Assembly (NCBI RefSeq): GCF_900103825.1
Contig: NZ_FNIF01000016.1
Coordinates: 1-64,000, forward strand
From: Paenibacillus sp. yr247
Lineage (GTDB): Bacteria; Bacillota; Bacilli; Paenibacillales; NBRC-103111
Reading direction: 5' to 3'
DNA: 64,000 bases
The notes beneath the pieces were generated by a model. It worked only from the letters and a program-made list of their open reading frames with translations. It was not told where the DNA came from and did no database searches. The stretch's first letter is position 1; each line of letters begins with the position of its first letter. Of this stretch, positions 11,845 to 21,949 are shown in pieces. The translations under genes were made by a program, and so were the position numbers.

Positions 11845-12618
11845 TTGACTCGTCGAATCTATTTGCTTGCATCTCTTTCTGCGTTGATCTTATTGTTGTC
11901 AGGATGTAGTCCTACAAGCTCAGCTATGGCACCAATTGATCCAAATACCGCAGGTTTTTTCGTCAAATATTTTGTGTACCCGCTTTCTCAAACGCTAGAT
12001 TGGTTCGCTGCTCATTTATGGGGTCAATATGGATTATCGATCTTGGTTGTTACACTGATCATTCGTTTAATTATTTTGCCGCTTACCTTAAAGCAGTATA
12101 AGAGCTCCAAACGGATGCAAGATCTGCAGCCTGAAATGAAGAAGCTCAAAGAAAAGTATAAAGATGATGCGAAGAAACAGCAGGAAGAAACGATGAAGCT
12201 TTTTCAGCAAAATGGTGTAAATCCATTAGCCGGGTGTTTTCCAATCATTGTTCAAATGCCAATTTTGATTGCTCTTTATCAAGCGATCATGCGCAATGAT
12301 CACATTCGAGAGCATACTTTCTTGTGGATGAATCTTGGCCAACCGGATCATTACTATATTCTTCCGTTGATTGCCGCGGCAACAACATTCATTCAACAAA
12401 TGTTTATGTCTTCCCAAATGAATCAACAGATGAAAAGCTTACTATATATTTTCCCAGTAATGATTTTCGTGATGTCCATGAATTTCGCAGCGGCACTTCC
12501 GCTTTACTGGATTTACGGTAACATCTTCACTATTGTTCAGTCTTACTTTATTTATGGTTCTCCTGGATCACAAAAATCTCCTGGATCGCAAAAAAATAAG
12601 GGTGGCCTGTCAAAATGA
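11845..12618 (+). CDS. spoIIIJ: Membrane protein insertase YidC/OxaA (SpoIIIJ type)
   Basis: The 257-residue membrane insertase folds and inserts proteins with or without SecYEG. The N-terminus is a lipoprotein signal with lipobox LLSG-Cys21. The YidC core has five membrane segments, with the conserved arginine early in the core (LIIRLIILPLT). The start is TTG with AGGAGGATCT upstream. The stop overlaps the start of jag (ATGA). In B. subtilis SpoIIIJ is also needed for forespore sigma-G activity; that part is family knowledge. Confidence 0.95.
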   Translation: MTRRIYLLASLSALILLLSGCSPTSSAMAPIDPNTAGFFVKYFVYPLSQTLDWFAAHLWGQYGLSILVVTLIIRLIILPLTLKQYKSSKRMQDLQPEMKKLKEKYKDDAKKQQEETMKLFQQNGVNPLAGCFPIIVQMPILIALYQAIMRNDHIREHTFLWMNLGQPDHYYILPLIAAATTFIQQMFMSSQMNQQMKSLLYIFPVMIFVMSMNFAAALPLYWIYGNIFTIVQSYFIYGSPGSQKSPGSQKNKGGLSK

Positions 12619-13232
12619 AAAAAATTGTGGTGACTGGAAAGACTATTGAGTTAGCGGTGAAATCCGGTCTCTCTCAATGGCAAGTTTCGGAGGATCGTGT
12701 ACACATTCATATTTTGGAGCAGCCCTCTCGTGGGCTGTTTGGGTTTATTGGTTCTAAAGAAGCTAAAGTTGAGCTTGAATTGATACCAGATCCACTTGAG
12801 GAAGCAATTGCTTTCTTACAAGATATGTTCGAAGCGATGCAAATTTCCATCACCATAGACACGCACAAAGATCGTGAAGGCTTAGTCTTGAATATGAGTG
12901 GTTCTGAGCTAGGTATATTGATCGGTAAAAGGGGACAAACCTTAGATGCGCTGCAGTATTTAGTTAATATTGTTGCGAACCGCTATGCGAGTTCTCATTT
13001 CCGTATCGTCTTAGATGCTGAGAATTTCCGCGATAGACGGAAGAAAACGTTGGAAGAGCTCGCGTTAAGACTAGCTAACCGCGTTATCAAGTCGAAAAAA
13101 GAAGTTATTCTTGAACCGATGAATTCTCAGGAACGCAAAATCATTCATGCCGAGTTACAAGGTCATCCCGTTGTAAAAACGTATAGTAAAGGCGAAGAAC
13201 CGAACCGTCGGGTTGTCATCGCTGTCAAATAA
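12615..13232 (+). CDS. jag: RNA-binding protein KhpB/Jag
   Basis: The 205-residue protein has an N-terminal Jag domain (residues 1-50, with RGLFGFIGSKEAKVE), a KH-like domain with GILIGKRGQTLDALQYLVN (about 98-116), and a C-terminal R3H domain ending with EEPNRRVVIAVK. It binds RNA and partners KhpA in cell-length and envelope regulation in other Firmicutes. It overlaps the insertase gene by four bases, so the two are translationally coupled. Confidence 0.95.
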   Translation: MKKIVVTGKTIELAVKSGLSQWQVSEDRVHIHILEQPSRGLFGFIGSKEAKVELELIPDPLEEAIAFLQDMFEAMQISITIDTHKDREGLVLNMSGSELGILIGKRGQTLDALQYLVNIVANRYASSHFRIVLDAENFRDRRKKTLEELALRLANRVIKSKKEVILEPMNSQERKIIHAELQGHPVVKTYSKGEEPNRRVVIAVK

Positions 13233-13240
13233 CGCTAGCC

Positions 13241-13271
13241 CGCAATGACTTTGATCATGTCATTGCTTTTT
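13241..13271 (+). terminator. Terminator after jag
   Basis: GCAATGAC (13242-13249) pairs with GTCATTGC (13259-13266), followed by TTTTTC. Confidence 0.8.
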
Positions 13272-13305
13272 CTTTAAGCTGAGGTAAATTCGAGGTGTAA
13301 ATACT

Positions 13306-14682
13306 ATGTTAAATGATACGATTGCTGCTATTTCTACGCCGCTCGGTGAGGGTGGGATAGCGGTTATTCGTGTGAGCGGAGATGAAGCTGTTCCACTTGT
13401 GGAACGCATTTTTCGTTCAAAAACGAAATTATCTGATGCTCAGACGCATACGGTACATTATGGATTCATTATAGAACCTGCTTCTGCCGAAAAGGTAGAG
13501 GAGGTTCTCGTTACGTTAATGAAAGCTCCGCGTTCATTTACAATGGAAGATGTCGTGGAGGTCAGCTGTCACGGGGGCATTGTATCTGTTAAGAAAGTGC
13601 TTGATTTGCTGCTGCAACAAGGGATTCGGTTAGCAGAGCCAGGTGAGTTCACGAAGCGTGCGTTCTTGAATGGCCGGATTGACTTGACGCAGGCTGAAGC
13701 CGTTATTGACCTGATTCGGGCCAAATCGGATCGTGCTTTCAAGGTAGCATTGAAGCAAGTTGAAGGAAATTTATCGAAGCAAATTAAACATTTGCGATAT
13801 GTGCTCGTGGAATTGATGGCTCATGTAGAAGTGAATATTGATTATCCTGAGCATGACGTGGAAGAAATGACGAATGCTTTTATAAAGAGTAAGTGTGATA
13901 CGGTTATGCATGAAATTAACCGTCTCTTGGTGACCGCTGAGCAAGGGAAGATATTGCGAGAGGGTATTGAGACGGCAATTGTCGGCAAGCCAAATGTCGG
14001 GAAATCTTCGCTGCTCAATGAACTAGCGCAAGAAAATCGTGCGATAGTAACGGATATCCCTGGTACAACAAGGGATGTTATTGAGGAGTTCGTAAATATT
14101 GGCGGTATTCCTTTGAAGCTGCTTGATACAGCAGGTATTCGGGAGACGACCGATCTCGTAGAACAAATCGGAGTGGAGCGATCGAAGACTGCTTTAGCGG
14201 AAGCAGATCTTATTTTATTGGTGCTTAACAGTAATGAAGAGCTTCAGTTTGATGAGATTGCGCTTATGAAACAATTAGCTGATAAGCAAACGATTGTCAT
14301 TTTGAATAAGACAGATTTGAGTAGAAAGCTGAATGTGGAGCAAGTTCTGAGTTATTTTCCACGGGAACGTATTGTTGAGCTATCTCTGATTGAAAATAAA
14401 GGTATTGAAGATTTAGAAAAAGCAATTGCGGCAATATTCTTTGAGGGTAGACTAGAATCAAGTGATCTGACTTATGTGAGTAATGTTCGACACATATCCT
14501 TGTTGAAGCAAGCCAAACGTTCGTTAGAAGATGCTCTTCATGCGAATGAGCAATATGTGCCCATTGATATGATTCAAATTGATATACGGGCTGCCTGGGA
14601 GCAGCTTGGTGAGATTATTGGCGATTCGGTGGGGGAATCATTGATCGATCAAATATTTACACAATTCTGCTTAGGGAAATGA
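13306..14682 (+). CDS. mnmE: tRNA modification GTPase MnmE
   Basis: This 458-residue GTPase works with MnmG to place carboxymethylaminomethyl groups on wobble U34 of certain tRNAs. The N-terminal folate-binding domain is followed by a G domain with [14 protein letters not shown] (from about residue 226), DIPGTTRD and NKTD. The C-terminal CLGK motif carries the catalytic cysteine (C455). The length is normal. mnmG follows after 46 bases. Confidence 0.98.
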   Translation: MLNDTIAAISTPLGEGGIAVIRVSGDEAVPLVERIFRSKTKLSDAQTHTVHYGFIIEPASAEKVEEVLVTLMKAPRSFTMEDVVEVSCHGGIVSVKKVLDLLLQQGIRLAEPGEFTKRAFLNGRIDLTQAEAVIDLIRAKSDRAFKVALKQVEGNLSKQIKHLRYVLVELMAHVEVNIDYPEHDVEEMTNAFIKSKCDTVMHEINRLLVTAEQGKILREGIETAIVGKPNVGKSSLLNELAQENRAIVTDIPGTTRDVIEEFVNIGGIPLKLLDTAGIRETTDLVEQIGVERSKTALAEADLILLVLNSNEELQFDEIALMKQLADKQTIVILNKTDLSRKLNVEQVLSYFPRERIVELSLIENKGIEDLEKAIAAIFFEGRLESSDLTYVSNVRHISLLKQAKRSLEDALHANEQYVPIDMIQIDIRAAWEQLGEIIGDSVGESLIDQIFTQFCLGK

Positions 14683-14728
14683 AAACGACAGCATTCGAGT
14701 TTTCATAAAAGAGGGAGGGATGTTTATT

Positions 14729-16618
14729 ATGGGATATCATGCAGGTGATTATGATGTTATTGTCATCGGCGCCGGACATGCAGGTTGTGAATCTGCACTG
14801 GCTTCTGCTCGTATGGGCTGCAGCACACTGTTATTGACTATTAATTTGGATATGGTTGCATTCATGCCTTGCAATCCATCTATTGGTGGTCCTGCGAAGG
14901 GCCACGTTGTTCGAGAGATTGATGCACTTGGTGGCGAAATGGGTCGAAACATCGACAAGACGTATATTCAAATGCGAATGCTGAATACTGGGAAAGGCCC
15001 CGCTGTACATGCTCTGCGTGCGCAAGCGGACAAATTTTCGTATCAGCATAAAATGAAAGAAACGATTGAAGCTACTCCAAACTTAACGTTACGTCAAGGT
15101 ATGGCTGAAGAGCTTATTGTCGAAAATGGCGTGTGTAAAGGTGTTATTACGAAAACAGGGGCTGAATACTACTCTAAAGCAATCGTATTAACAACAGGGA
15201 CTTATTTAAGAGGGAAAGTTATTATGGGCGAGCTGATGTATGAGAGTGGACCCAATAATCAACAACCTTCTATTAAGTTATCGGAATCCTTGCGAAAACT
15301 AGGTTTTGATCTCGTTCGATTCAAAACAGGTACACCGCCGCGCGTTCATAAGGATACGATTGATTTCAGTAAAACAGAAATTCAACCGGGTGATGATGAA
15401 CCTAAGTTCTTTTCATTTGAAACGAAAACGGGTACTAATGAACAGTTGCCTTGCTGGTTAACGTATACATCCGAGGAAACTCATAATATTATTAATTCGA
15501 ATTTACATCGTGCCCCAATGTTCTCAGGTGCTATTGAAGGGACAGGTCCAAGATACTGTCCATCGATCGAGGATAAAATTGTTCGTTTCGCCGATAAGCC
15601 TAAACATCAAATTTTTCTTGAGCCGGAGGGAAGGAATACCTCTGAATATTATGTTCAGGGTTTATCCACGAGCATGCCGGAAGATGTGCAGCTAGGTATT
15701 TTACGTTCCATTCCAGGGTTGGAGAAAGTGGAAATGATGCGTACCGGTTATGCCATTGAATACGACGCGGTTGTTCCTACGCAGTTGAAGCCATCTTTAG
15801 AGACTAAACTGGTCAGTGGATTATTTACAGCCGGACAAATCAATGGAACATCAGGATATGAGGAAGCAGCAGGTCAAGGGGTTATGGCTGGGATTAATGC
15901 GGCTCGTAAAGTTCAAGAAAAAGAAGCTATCGTATTGGATAGATCGCAAGGATATATTGGCGTTTTAATTGATGACCTTGTAACGAAGGGTACGAATGAG
16001 CCTTATCGTCTATTAACTTCACGAGCTGAATATCGATTACTGCTTCGCCATGATAACGCTGATCTACGATTAACTCCTATCGGTTATGAAATCGGGCTTA
16101 TTTCGGAAGAGCGATTCGCTACTTTTTTAAATAAAAAATCTCTGGTTGAGCAAGAAATTGAACGTCTGAATGACGATAAAATTAGACCGGAGCCTCATGT
16201 TCAGCAATTATTAGAGAGCTTGGAAAGCGTTCAACTGAACAATTCCGTTCCTGCTATCTCGCTGCTACGTCGTCCTGAGATTGGTTACAAGCATATTGAA
16301 CAAATGTCTCCATCGCCTCTTGAGCTTGATGATGAAATGAAGGAGCAAGTGGAGATCCAAGTAAAATATGCTGGGTACATCGAAAAGCAAAGTAATCAGG
16401 TTGAGCGGTTGCGTAAAATGGAAAAGAAAAAAATTCCGGATGATATCGAGTATAGTGAAATACACGGGATTGCGACGGAAGCCAAGCAAAAACTTGCCAA
16501 AATTCGTCCAATATCGATTGGTCAAGCGTCACGCATTGGGGGAGTTACACCTTCGGATATTTCCATTCTTCTTGTTTATTTGGAACACTACAACAGAGTC
16601 ATCGCGGCTAGAGGTTAA
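14729..16618 (+). CDS. mnmG: tRNA uridine-5-carboxymethylaminomethyl synthesis enzyme MnmG
   Basis: The 629-residue FAD enzyme is the partner of MnmE. The N-terminal Rossmann motif [14 protein letters not shown] and [12 protein letters not shown] are both present, and the helical C-terminus ends [13 protein letters not shown]. The ATG at 14729 (MGYHAGDYD) lies nine bases after GGGAGGG; an ATG at 14720 touches the ribosome site and is less likely. The length matches the B. subtilis protein. Confidence 0.97.
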   Translation: MGYHAGDYDVIVIGAGHAGCESALASARMGCSTLLLTINLDMVAFMPCNPSIGGPAKGHVVREIDALGGEMGRNIDKTYIQMRMLNTGKGPAVHALRAQADKFSYQHKMKETIEATPNLTLRQGMAEELIVENGVCKGVITKTGAEYYSKAIVLTTGTYLRGKVIMGELMYESGPNNQQPSIKLSESLRKLGFDLVRFKTGTPPRVHKDTIDFSKTEIQPGDDEPKFFSFETKTGTNEQLPCWLTYTSEETHNIINSNLHRAPMFSGAIEGTGPRYCPSIEDKIVRFADKPKHQIFLEPEGRNTSEYYVQGLSTSMPEDVQLGILRSIPGLEKVEMMRTGYAIEYDAVVPTQLKPSLETKLVSGLFTAGQINGTSGYEEAAGQGVMAGINAARKVQEKEAIVLDRSQGYIGVLIDDLVTKGTNEPYRLLTSRAEYRLLLRHDNADLRLTPIGYEIGLISEERFATFLNKKSLVEQEIERLNDDKIRPEPHVQQLLESLESVQLNNSVPAISLLRRPEIGYKHIEQMSPSPLELDDEMKEQVEIQVKYAGYIEKQSNQVERLRKMEKKKIPDDIEYSEIHGIATEAKQKLAKIRPISIGQASRIGGVTPSDISILLVYLEHYNRVIAARG

Positions 16619-16621
16619 TTT

Positions 16622-17350
16622 ATGGATTCTACACAGCAACATTTTATACAGTTATTAGAGGAACAACATATTTCTCTTTCTATGCATCAACTTGATCAAT
16701 TCGAGTTATATTACAAGATACTTGTAGAGTGGAACGAGAAAATGAATTTAACGGGTATTACAGAGAGAGAGCAGGTTTATTTGAAACATTTCTATGACTC
16801 TCTTTCTGTTGCTTTTAATTATGAGATTGGAACCGTATCATCAGTTGCTGATATTGGTTCTGGAGCAGGATTTCCAAGTATTCCGTTGAAAATTGCTTTT
16901 CCACATTTGAAAATTACGATCGTGGATTCTTTGAATAAACGAATCTTGTTTTTACGAGAGTTAGTTTCACAGCTTGGGCTCACGGATACTGAATGTGTAC
17001 ATGGTAGAGCAGAAGATATTGCTAGATTGCCTAAATATCGCGATCGATTCGATCTTGTAACTGCTAGAGCAGTTGCGAGACTTCAGGTTTTGAATGAATT
17101 TTGTCTTCCTTTTGTTAAGAAGGGCGGAACGTTCATTGCAATGAAAGGTTCAGAGATTGAAGAGGAGCTAGGCGAGGCTTCCTTCAGCTTATCGGAGTTG
17201 AAAGGGAAGGTTGTTAGAGTGAATCGCATGCAATTACCGGTTGAGGAATCGATTCGGCATTTTGTTGAAATTCATAAGCTTGCAGCAACTCCAGCTAAGT
17301 ATCCAAGGAAAGCGGGTATCCCACTGAAAGAACCTCTAATTAAGCTGTGA
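16622..17350 (+). CDS. rsmG: 16S rRNA (guanine527-N7)-methyltransferase RsmG
   Basis: This 242-residue methyltransferase modifies G527 of 16S rRNA. The SAM-binding motif is ADIGSGAGFPSIPL (about residues 77-90), followed by VDSLNKRILFL and FDLVTARAVA. It begins three bases after mnmG and closes this translation-related cluster. A parS site lies four bases past its stop. Confidence 0.97.
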   Translation: MDSTQQHFIQLLEEQHISLSMHQLDQFELYYKILVEWNEKMNLTGITEREQVYLKHFYDSLSVAFNYEIGTVSSVADIGSGAGFPSIPLKIAFPHLKITIVDSLNKRILFLRELVSQLGLTDTECVHGRAEDIARLPKYRDRFDLVTARAVARLQVLNEFCLPFVKKGGTFIAMKGSEIEEELGEASFSLSELKGKVVRVNRMQLPVEESIRHFVEIHKLAATPAKYPRKAGIPLKEPLIKL

Positions 17351-17353
17351 AAT

Positions 17354-17369
17354 TGTTCCACGTGAAACA
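17354..17369. promoter_or_regulatory. parS site 1
   Basis: TGTTCCACGTGAAACA matches the parS consensus TGTTNCACGTGAAACA exactly. It lies between rsmG and noc. Spo0J/ParB loads here to organise the origin region. Confidence 0.97.
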
Positions 17370-17590
17370 TTTATCTGGTTTCCACAGTTGGATAGAAGGA
17401 AATCCAACTTTTATGGAGAATTATTTATAGAAGGATTTTTATTGTAAAAGTAGTGAGTCTATGTGATTGCACTTGTCATACTTCGCCGTAACCTTGACAA
17501 ATGTTTTCGTTCTGTAGGACGAAGAGGTCGTCTATCATTGGATCGTATTGGTCGCTTAAACTACGGGAAGAGTTGGTGGTAAGTTTTCCT

Positions 17591-18406
17591 ATGAAAGAAC
17601 AAATTTCAAAGTTATTTGGACTTGCTGATCGTTCAACGACTGATGAAGTCAAAAACATACCTGTTAACAGTATTATACCAAGTCCATATCAACCAAGGAC
17701 ATTGTTTGATGATGATCGTATTGATGAGTTATGTCAAACGATTCGAACACATGGTATTATTCAGCCGATCGTCGTCAGAGTTAAAAACAATACTTTTGAA
17801 TTGATTGCCGGTGAACGAAGGCTAAGAGCTGTTAAAAAGCTAGGCCTCGATACAATTCCTGCTATTGTACGAGATTTCAATGATTCTCAAGCAGCCTCTA
17901 TTGCTCTTATTGAGAATTTGCAACGAGAAGGGCTCACCGCGATAGAAGAAGCGGCAGCCTATCAACAATTAATAGAAATGCATGATTTGACGCAAGAAAG
18001 CTTAGCACAGCGGCTTGGCAAAAGCCAATCAACGATTGCAAATAAGATCCGACTTTTGCATTTAAGCGAACCTGTAAAGATGGCTTTAATGGAACGGAAG
18101 ATCACTGAAAGACATGCAAGAGCTCTGTTGGCTCTTGATCAAGAAGAACTGCAAATGAAAGTGCTTGAAGAAGTGATAGCTAAAGAGCTTAACGTGAAGC
18201 AAACGGAAATAAAAATTAATTTTTTGAAGGAAGCTACTAAGCTTAAGAAAACGCGTCGCGTCTCATTTACGAAAGATGTTAGATTAGCATTAAATACAAT
18301 TCGTCAATCCGTTGAGATGGTTTCGAGCTCTGGATTAAACATTAATACATCCGAACAGGATCATGAAGATCACTACGAAATTATAATTAAGATTCCTAAG
18401 AGATAA
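17591..18406 (+). CDS. noc: Nucleoid occlusion protein Noc
   Basis: This ParB-family paralogue of 271 residues binds its own palindromic sites and keeps the division machinery away from the nucleoid. It begins MKEQISKLFGLADR, whose amphipathic N-terminus in Noc serves as a membrane anchor. It has the ParB core (PYQPRTLFDDD, IAGERRLRAVKKLG near residues 33-85) and a helix-turn-helix (LAQRLGKSQSTIANKIRLL). ATG 17591 was chosen from the Noc N-terminus; a GTG at 17576 is possible. Its position between rsmG and soj separates it from spo0J. Confidence 0.93.
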   Translation: MKEQISKLFGLADRSTTDEVKNIPVNSIIPSPYQPRTLFDDDRIDELCQTIRTHGIIQPIVVRVKNNTFELIAGERRLRAVKKLGLDTIPAIVRDFNDSQAASIALIENLQREGLTAIEEAAAYQQLIEMHDLTQESLAQRLGKSQSTIANKIRLLHLSEPVKMALMERKITERHARALLALDQEELQMKVLEEVIAKELNVKQTEIKINFLKEATKLKKTRRVSFTKDVRLALNTIRQSVEMVSSSGLNINTSEQDHEDHYEIIIKIPKR

Positions 18407-18427
18407 TCAGGCATTTATTGCTACCTT

Positions 18428-18449
18428 AAACGGCGCAAGCCGTTTTTTT
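18428..18449 (+). terminator. Terminator after noc
   Basis: AAACGGC and GCCGTTT pair around a GCAA loop, with a run of seven T. Confidence 0.88.
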
Positions 18450-18563
18450 GCATCTTACAAGATAAAACTATCAAATATTGATAAGGTAACTCGTTGATAG
18501 ATATGATAAGATAGTAATACTGCTTTTAGTATGGCATCTGGAAACATAAGCGATTGAGGTGAA

Positions 18564-19328
18564 ATGGTTTTGTCTAAAATAATAGCAATAACAAATCAGA
18601 AGGGTGGCGTCGGTAAAACGACAACTTCTGTGAATTTGGGTGCTTCTTTGGCTTCAATAGGGAAGAGAGTGCTTTTAGTTGATATCGATCCACAAGGGAA
18701 TACGACAAGTGGTATTGGAGTAAACAAAGCAGATGTCGTTAATTGTATTTACGACGTTCTAATTAACGATGTTCACCCTAAAGATGCGACAATTGATACA
18801 AATGTTCCAAATCTCAAGATATTACCTGCGACAATTCAACTTGCAGGTGCTGAGATCGAACTCGTACCAACGATTTCAAGGGAAGTAAGGTTAAAGAAAT
18901 CTCTACATTTAGTTAAGCATTTATATGATTACATTCTTATAGATTGTCCTCCGTCCTTAGGTCTACTAACTATTAATTCATTAACTGCTGCCGATTCTGT
19001 CATGATTCCAATTCAATGTGAATACTATGCGCTTGAAGGATTAAGTCAACTCCTAAACACAGTTCGCTTGGTTCAAAAGCATCTTAATACAGGGCTTCAA
19101 ATTGAAGGTGTTTTATTAACAATGTTCGATGCAAGAACTAACCTCGGGATACAGGTTATTGAAGAAGTGAAAAAATACTTCCAAACAAAAGTATATAAAA
19201 CGATTATTCCAAGAAATGTTCGTTTAAGTGAAGCACCCAGCCATGGACAATCGATTATTACATATGATCCTAGATCAAAAGGCGCGGAAGTATATTTAGA
19301 GCTTGCGAAGGAAGTGATCTCTGTATGA
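18564..19328 (+). CDS. soj: Chromosome partitioning ATPase Soj/ParA
   Basis: The 254-residue ParA-type ATPase has the deviant Walker A KGGVGKTTTSVN near the N-terminus and DYILIDCPPSLG as Walker B. With Spo0J it controls origin segregation, and in Bacillus it regulates DnaA. An ATG at 18564 is only two bases from the GAGGTG ribosome site, while the TTG at 18570 (MSKIIAITNQ) has eight bases of spacing and matches known Soj N-termini, so TTG may be the true start. The stop overlaps spo0J by four bases. Confidence 0.96.
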   Translation: MVLSKIIAITNQKGGVGKTTTSVNLGASLASIGKRVLLVDIDPQGNTTSGIGVNKADVVNCIYDVLINDVHPKDATIDTNVPNLKILPATIQLAGAEIELVPTISREVRLKKSLHLVKHLYDYILIDCPPSLGLLTINSLTAADSVMIPIQCEYYALEGLSQLLNTVRLVQKHLNTGLQIEGVLLTMFDARTNLGIQVIEEVKKYFQTKVYKTIIPRNVRLSEAPSHGQSIITYDPRSKGAEVYLELAKEVISV

Positions 19329-20197
19329 CCAAAGGCCTATCAAAAGGTTTAGGCAAGGGATTGGATGCTTTAATCACTTCTTTACATATCGACGATAGTG
19401 ATAAAGTTATTCAAATTCCTTTGTCCCAGTTGAGAGCAAACCCTTATCAACCTAGAAAACATTTTAATGAAGACAGTATTAAAGAGTTAGCTGATTCCAT
19501 TAAAGAACACGGTGTCATTCAGCCGATTATTGTTCGTAAAGTTCTTAAAGGTTATGAGATTATTGCGGGTGAGCGGAGATTCCGTGCATCCCAGGTTAGT
19601 GGAATACCTACGATCCCAGCTGTTGAAAGAAACTTTTCTGATCAGCAAGTAATGGAAATTGCCTTGATTGAGAATGTGCAGCGGGAAGATCTCAATGCTA
19701 TGGAAATTGCTTTTGCTTACCAGGGTATCATTGATCAATTCTCGCTGACACAGGAAGAGCTTTCTGCAAAGGTTGGAAAGAGCCGTTCTCATATCGCTAA
19801 CTTTTTGAGATTGCTTCAACTACCGGAATCCATTAAGCAATATGTTTCACGTGGAACATTATCAATGGGACATGCAAGAGCAATTGTAGGTGTGAAGGAC
19901 GATAAGCTGAAGAAAGAACTCGCAGAAACGACCATTAGTAAACAATGGAGTGTCCGAGAACTTGAAGAAGCTGTGAAAACATTGGAAGAAGCACCGGGAC
20001 AAGAAAAGGATAAGAGTAAGCAAAAAGAAAAAAATAGAGATCCTTATATTAATCAAGCCGAAGATCAGCTGAGAGACATTTACCGCACAACGGTGAAAAT
20101 CAAACATCAGCAGGATAAAGGCAAGATCGAGCTTCTCTATTATTCGAAGGACGATCTAAATCGTCTGCTAGAATTACTTCAAGGTAAAATCTCTTAA
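19325..20197 (+). CDS. spo0J: Chromosome partitioning protein Spo0J/ParB
   Basis: The 290-residue parS-binding CTPase has N-terminal basic LSKGLGKGLDALI, the CTP-binding motifs NPYQPRKHF and AGERRFRASQ, a helix-turn-helix (LSAKVGKSRSHIANFLRLL) and a C-terminal dimer domain. The coding sequence itself contains a perfect parS (19843-19858), as in B. subtilis. Soj is coupled upstream by a four-base overlap. Confidence 0.97.
   Translation: MTKGLSKGLGKGLDALITSLHIDDSDKVIQIPLSQLRANPYQPRKHFNEDSIKELADSIKEHGVIQPIIVRKVLKGYEIIAGERRFRASQVSGIPTIPAVERNFSDQQVMEIALIENVQREDLNAMEIAFAYQGIIDQFSLTQEELSAKVGKSRSHIANFLRLLQLPESIKQYVSRGTLSMGHARAIVGVKDDKLKKELAETTISKQWSVRELEEAVKTLEEAPGQEKDKSKQKEKNRDPYINQAEDQLRDIYRTTVKIKHQQDKGKIELLYYSKDDLNRLLELLQGKIS
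19843..19858. promoter_or_regulatory. parS site 2, inside spo0J
   Basis: TGTTTCACGTGGAACA is the exact reverse complement of parS site 1, so it is a perfect parS. It lies in the reading frame of spo0J, a location conserved in B. subtilis. Confidence 0.96.
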
Positions 20198-20203
20198 AAT
20201 TAG

Positions 20204-20257
20204 ATAGCATACCGATGGTTTTCTTTCGAACAGAAAGATAAAACTAAGGTATGCTAT
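20204..20257. repeat. Nested inverted repeat between spo0J and the desulfurase gene
   Basis: ATAGCATACC (20204-20213) and GGTATGCTAT (20248-20257) are perfect 10-base arms. Inside them CTTTC-GAACA-GAAAG forms a second hairpin. The structure lies seven bases past spo0J and may end its transcript or bind a regulator of the next gene, whose probable -10 (TATATT) overlaps the right arm. Confidence 0.55.
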
Positions 20258-20280
20258 ATTTATGAGGAGAAGGTGAAAGT

Positions 20281-21441
20281 ATGAAGGGTGTTATGTATTT
20301 TGATCAAGCTGCTTCTTCCTGGCCTAAGCCACCTGCCGTAATGGATGCGATGATGCAATGTATGCAAGAGTTCGCAGCTAATCCGGGTAGAGGAAGTCAT
20401 CAAATGGCTGTGCAAGCAAGTAGGGTGCTGTTTGAAACGCGAAAAAATACCGCGCGCTTATTCGGGATTAGAAACCCAAATGATATATCGTTTGCATTAA
20501 ATACGACCCATGCGCTTAATCAAGCGATCAAAGGCTTCGTAAAAGCAGGGGATCACGTGATATGTACCAATATCGAGCATAATTCCGTGCGCAGGCCGCT
20601 TGAATATTTGAAAGCGTCGGCTCAGGTTGAACTTACATATATCAGTAATGATGAACAAGGCCATCTTCGATTAGATGAGCTAAAGAAGGCGTTGCGACCT
20701 CATACCACGCTTGTCGTTGTCAATCATAGTTCAAATCTTCTAGGAACAATTATGCCAGTAGGTGAAATAGGAGAGATCTGTCGCGCTCATGGCGCCAAGC
20801 TGCTCGTAGACGCGGCTCAGAGTGCCGGTATACTGCCTATAGATGTAGGGGATATGAATATCGACATGTTGGCCTTCCCTGGTCACAAGGGCCTTCTAGG
20901 GCCTCAAGGGACGGGTGGTTTATACATTCATCCAGGCATTGATTTAGAGGCCTTGCTACATGGAGGCACGGGGAGTCAATCCGAGGTTATTCACCAACCC
21001 ACCGTACGGCCAGATCGGTATGAGGCTGGGACGCAAAATACAGTTGGTATTGCCGGATTGAATGAAGGCGTGAAATTTGTTTTAGCTGAAACCGTTGAGA
21101 AAATTCATGAAAAAGAGTGGCGTCAAACGCAAATATTGATGGAAGGCTTACTGGGAATTGAAGGGGTCACGATTCTTGGTCCGATGCTTGGACAAAATAA
21201 AACAGGGATTGTTTCCTTCAATATCAGCGATGTGGATTCATCGGAAGTAGCCTTTATCTTGGATCAATCATTTCAGATTGCTGTTCGGTCTGGTTATCAT
21301 TGTACGCCGCTCGCACATGAAGCTGCCGGCACTTTAGCCAAAGGTGCGGTTCGAGCGAGTATTGGCTATTTTACAACAGATCAAGAAGTAGATGCTCTAA
21401 TTGAAGCAGTGAAAGAGATTCAATCGCAGTACGCGAAGTAG
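20281..21441 (+). CDS. Cysteine desulfurase-like aminotransferase (class V)
   Basis: The 386-residue PLP enzyme belongs to the cysteine desulfurase/selenocysteine lyase group. It begins YFDQAASSWPKPPAV, carries the PLP lysine in FPGHKGLLGPQGTGG, and has the catalytic cysteine C341 in RSGYHCTPLAH. It should release sulfur from cysteine as an enzyme-bound persulfide; the acceptor is not evident. A DUF3343 protein encoded nearby (22648) belongs to a family proposed to carry selenium or sulfur, which may be relevant. Ribosome site GAGGAGAAGG precedes the ATG. Confidence 0.88.
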   Translation: MKGVMYFDQAASSWPKPPAVMDAMMQCMQEFAANPGRGSHQMAVQASRVLFETRKNTARLFGIRNPNDISFALNTTHALNQAIKGFVKAGDHVICTNIEHNSVRRPLEYLKASAQVELTYISNDEQGHLRLDELKKALRPHTTLVVVNHSSNLLGTIMPVGEIGEICRAHGAKLLVDAAQSAGILPIDVGDMNIDMLAFPGHKGLLGPQGTGGLYIHPGIDLEALLHGGTGSQSEVIHQPTVRPDRYEAGTQNTVGIAGLNEGVKFVLAETVEKIHEKEWRQTQILMEGLLGIEGVTILGPMLGQNKTGIVSFNISDVDSSEVAFILDQSFQIAVRSGYHCTPLAHEAAGTLAKGAVRASIGYFTTDQEVDALIEAVKEIQSQYAK

Positions 21442-21457
21442 AAAGAGGGATTATACC

Positions 21458-21949
21458 ATGGGGGAACTGTTTGGCCTGGATGGCGGGATTATTGTTTTAA
21501 CATGTTTCGCGCTCATCCTTGTATTATTTATTTTCATATTAATACTTTCAATCAAATTATCTTCCTTGCGTAAACAATACACGCAAATGATGAACGGTTC
21601 AAAAGCAGAGAATATGGAAGAACTCATTATTGAGATGCAGAAAGTGTTGAATGAGCAAAAGGCCGAATCAATAGCGACTTCAGCCAAGGTTGAAACAATT
21701 CGTAAAGCGATGATGAGATTGAAATCGAAAGTTGCCATTCACCGTTATAATGCCTTCAATGAAGGTGGTAGTGATCTAAGCTTTACAGTTGCAATATTGG
21801 ATGAGTATCAAGATGGCGTCCTTTTAACGGGTATACATAGTCGAGAGCAGATGTATATGTATGCCAAACCGATTCAAAATGCACAATCCAGCTATACACT
21901 AAGTCCTGAAGAAAAAGAAGCCATTAATCAAACTTTAAAGCAGCCGTAG
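21458..21949 (+). CDS. DUF4446 family membrane protein
   Basis: The 163-residue protein has one N-terminal membrane helix (residues 9-31), a coiled-coil stretch (about 35-75) and a small C-terminal domain (KVAIHRYNAFNEGGSDLSF). This fits DUF4446, a Firmicutes family without a known function that is usually found near spo0J. The 3' end overlaps the convergent yyaC gene by about 26 bases. Confidence 0.85.
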   Translation: MGELFGLDGGIIVLTCFALILVLFIFILILSIKLSSLRKQYTQMMNGSKAENMEELIIEMQKVLNEQKAESIATSAKVETIRKAMMRLKSKVAIHRYNAFNEGGSDLSFTVAILDEYQDGVLLTGIHSREQMYMYAKPIQNAQSSYTLSPEEKEAINQTLKQP

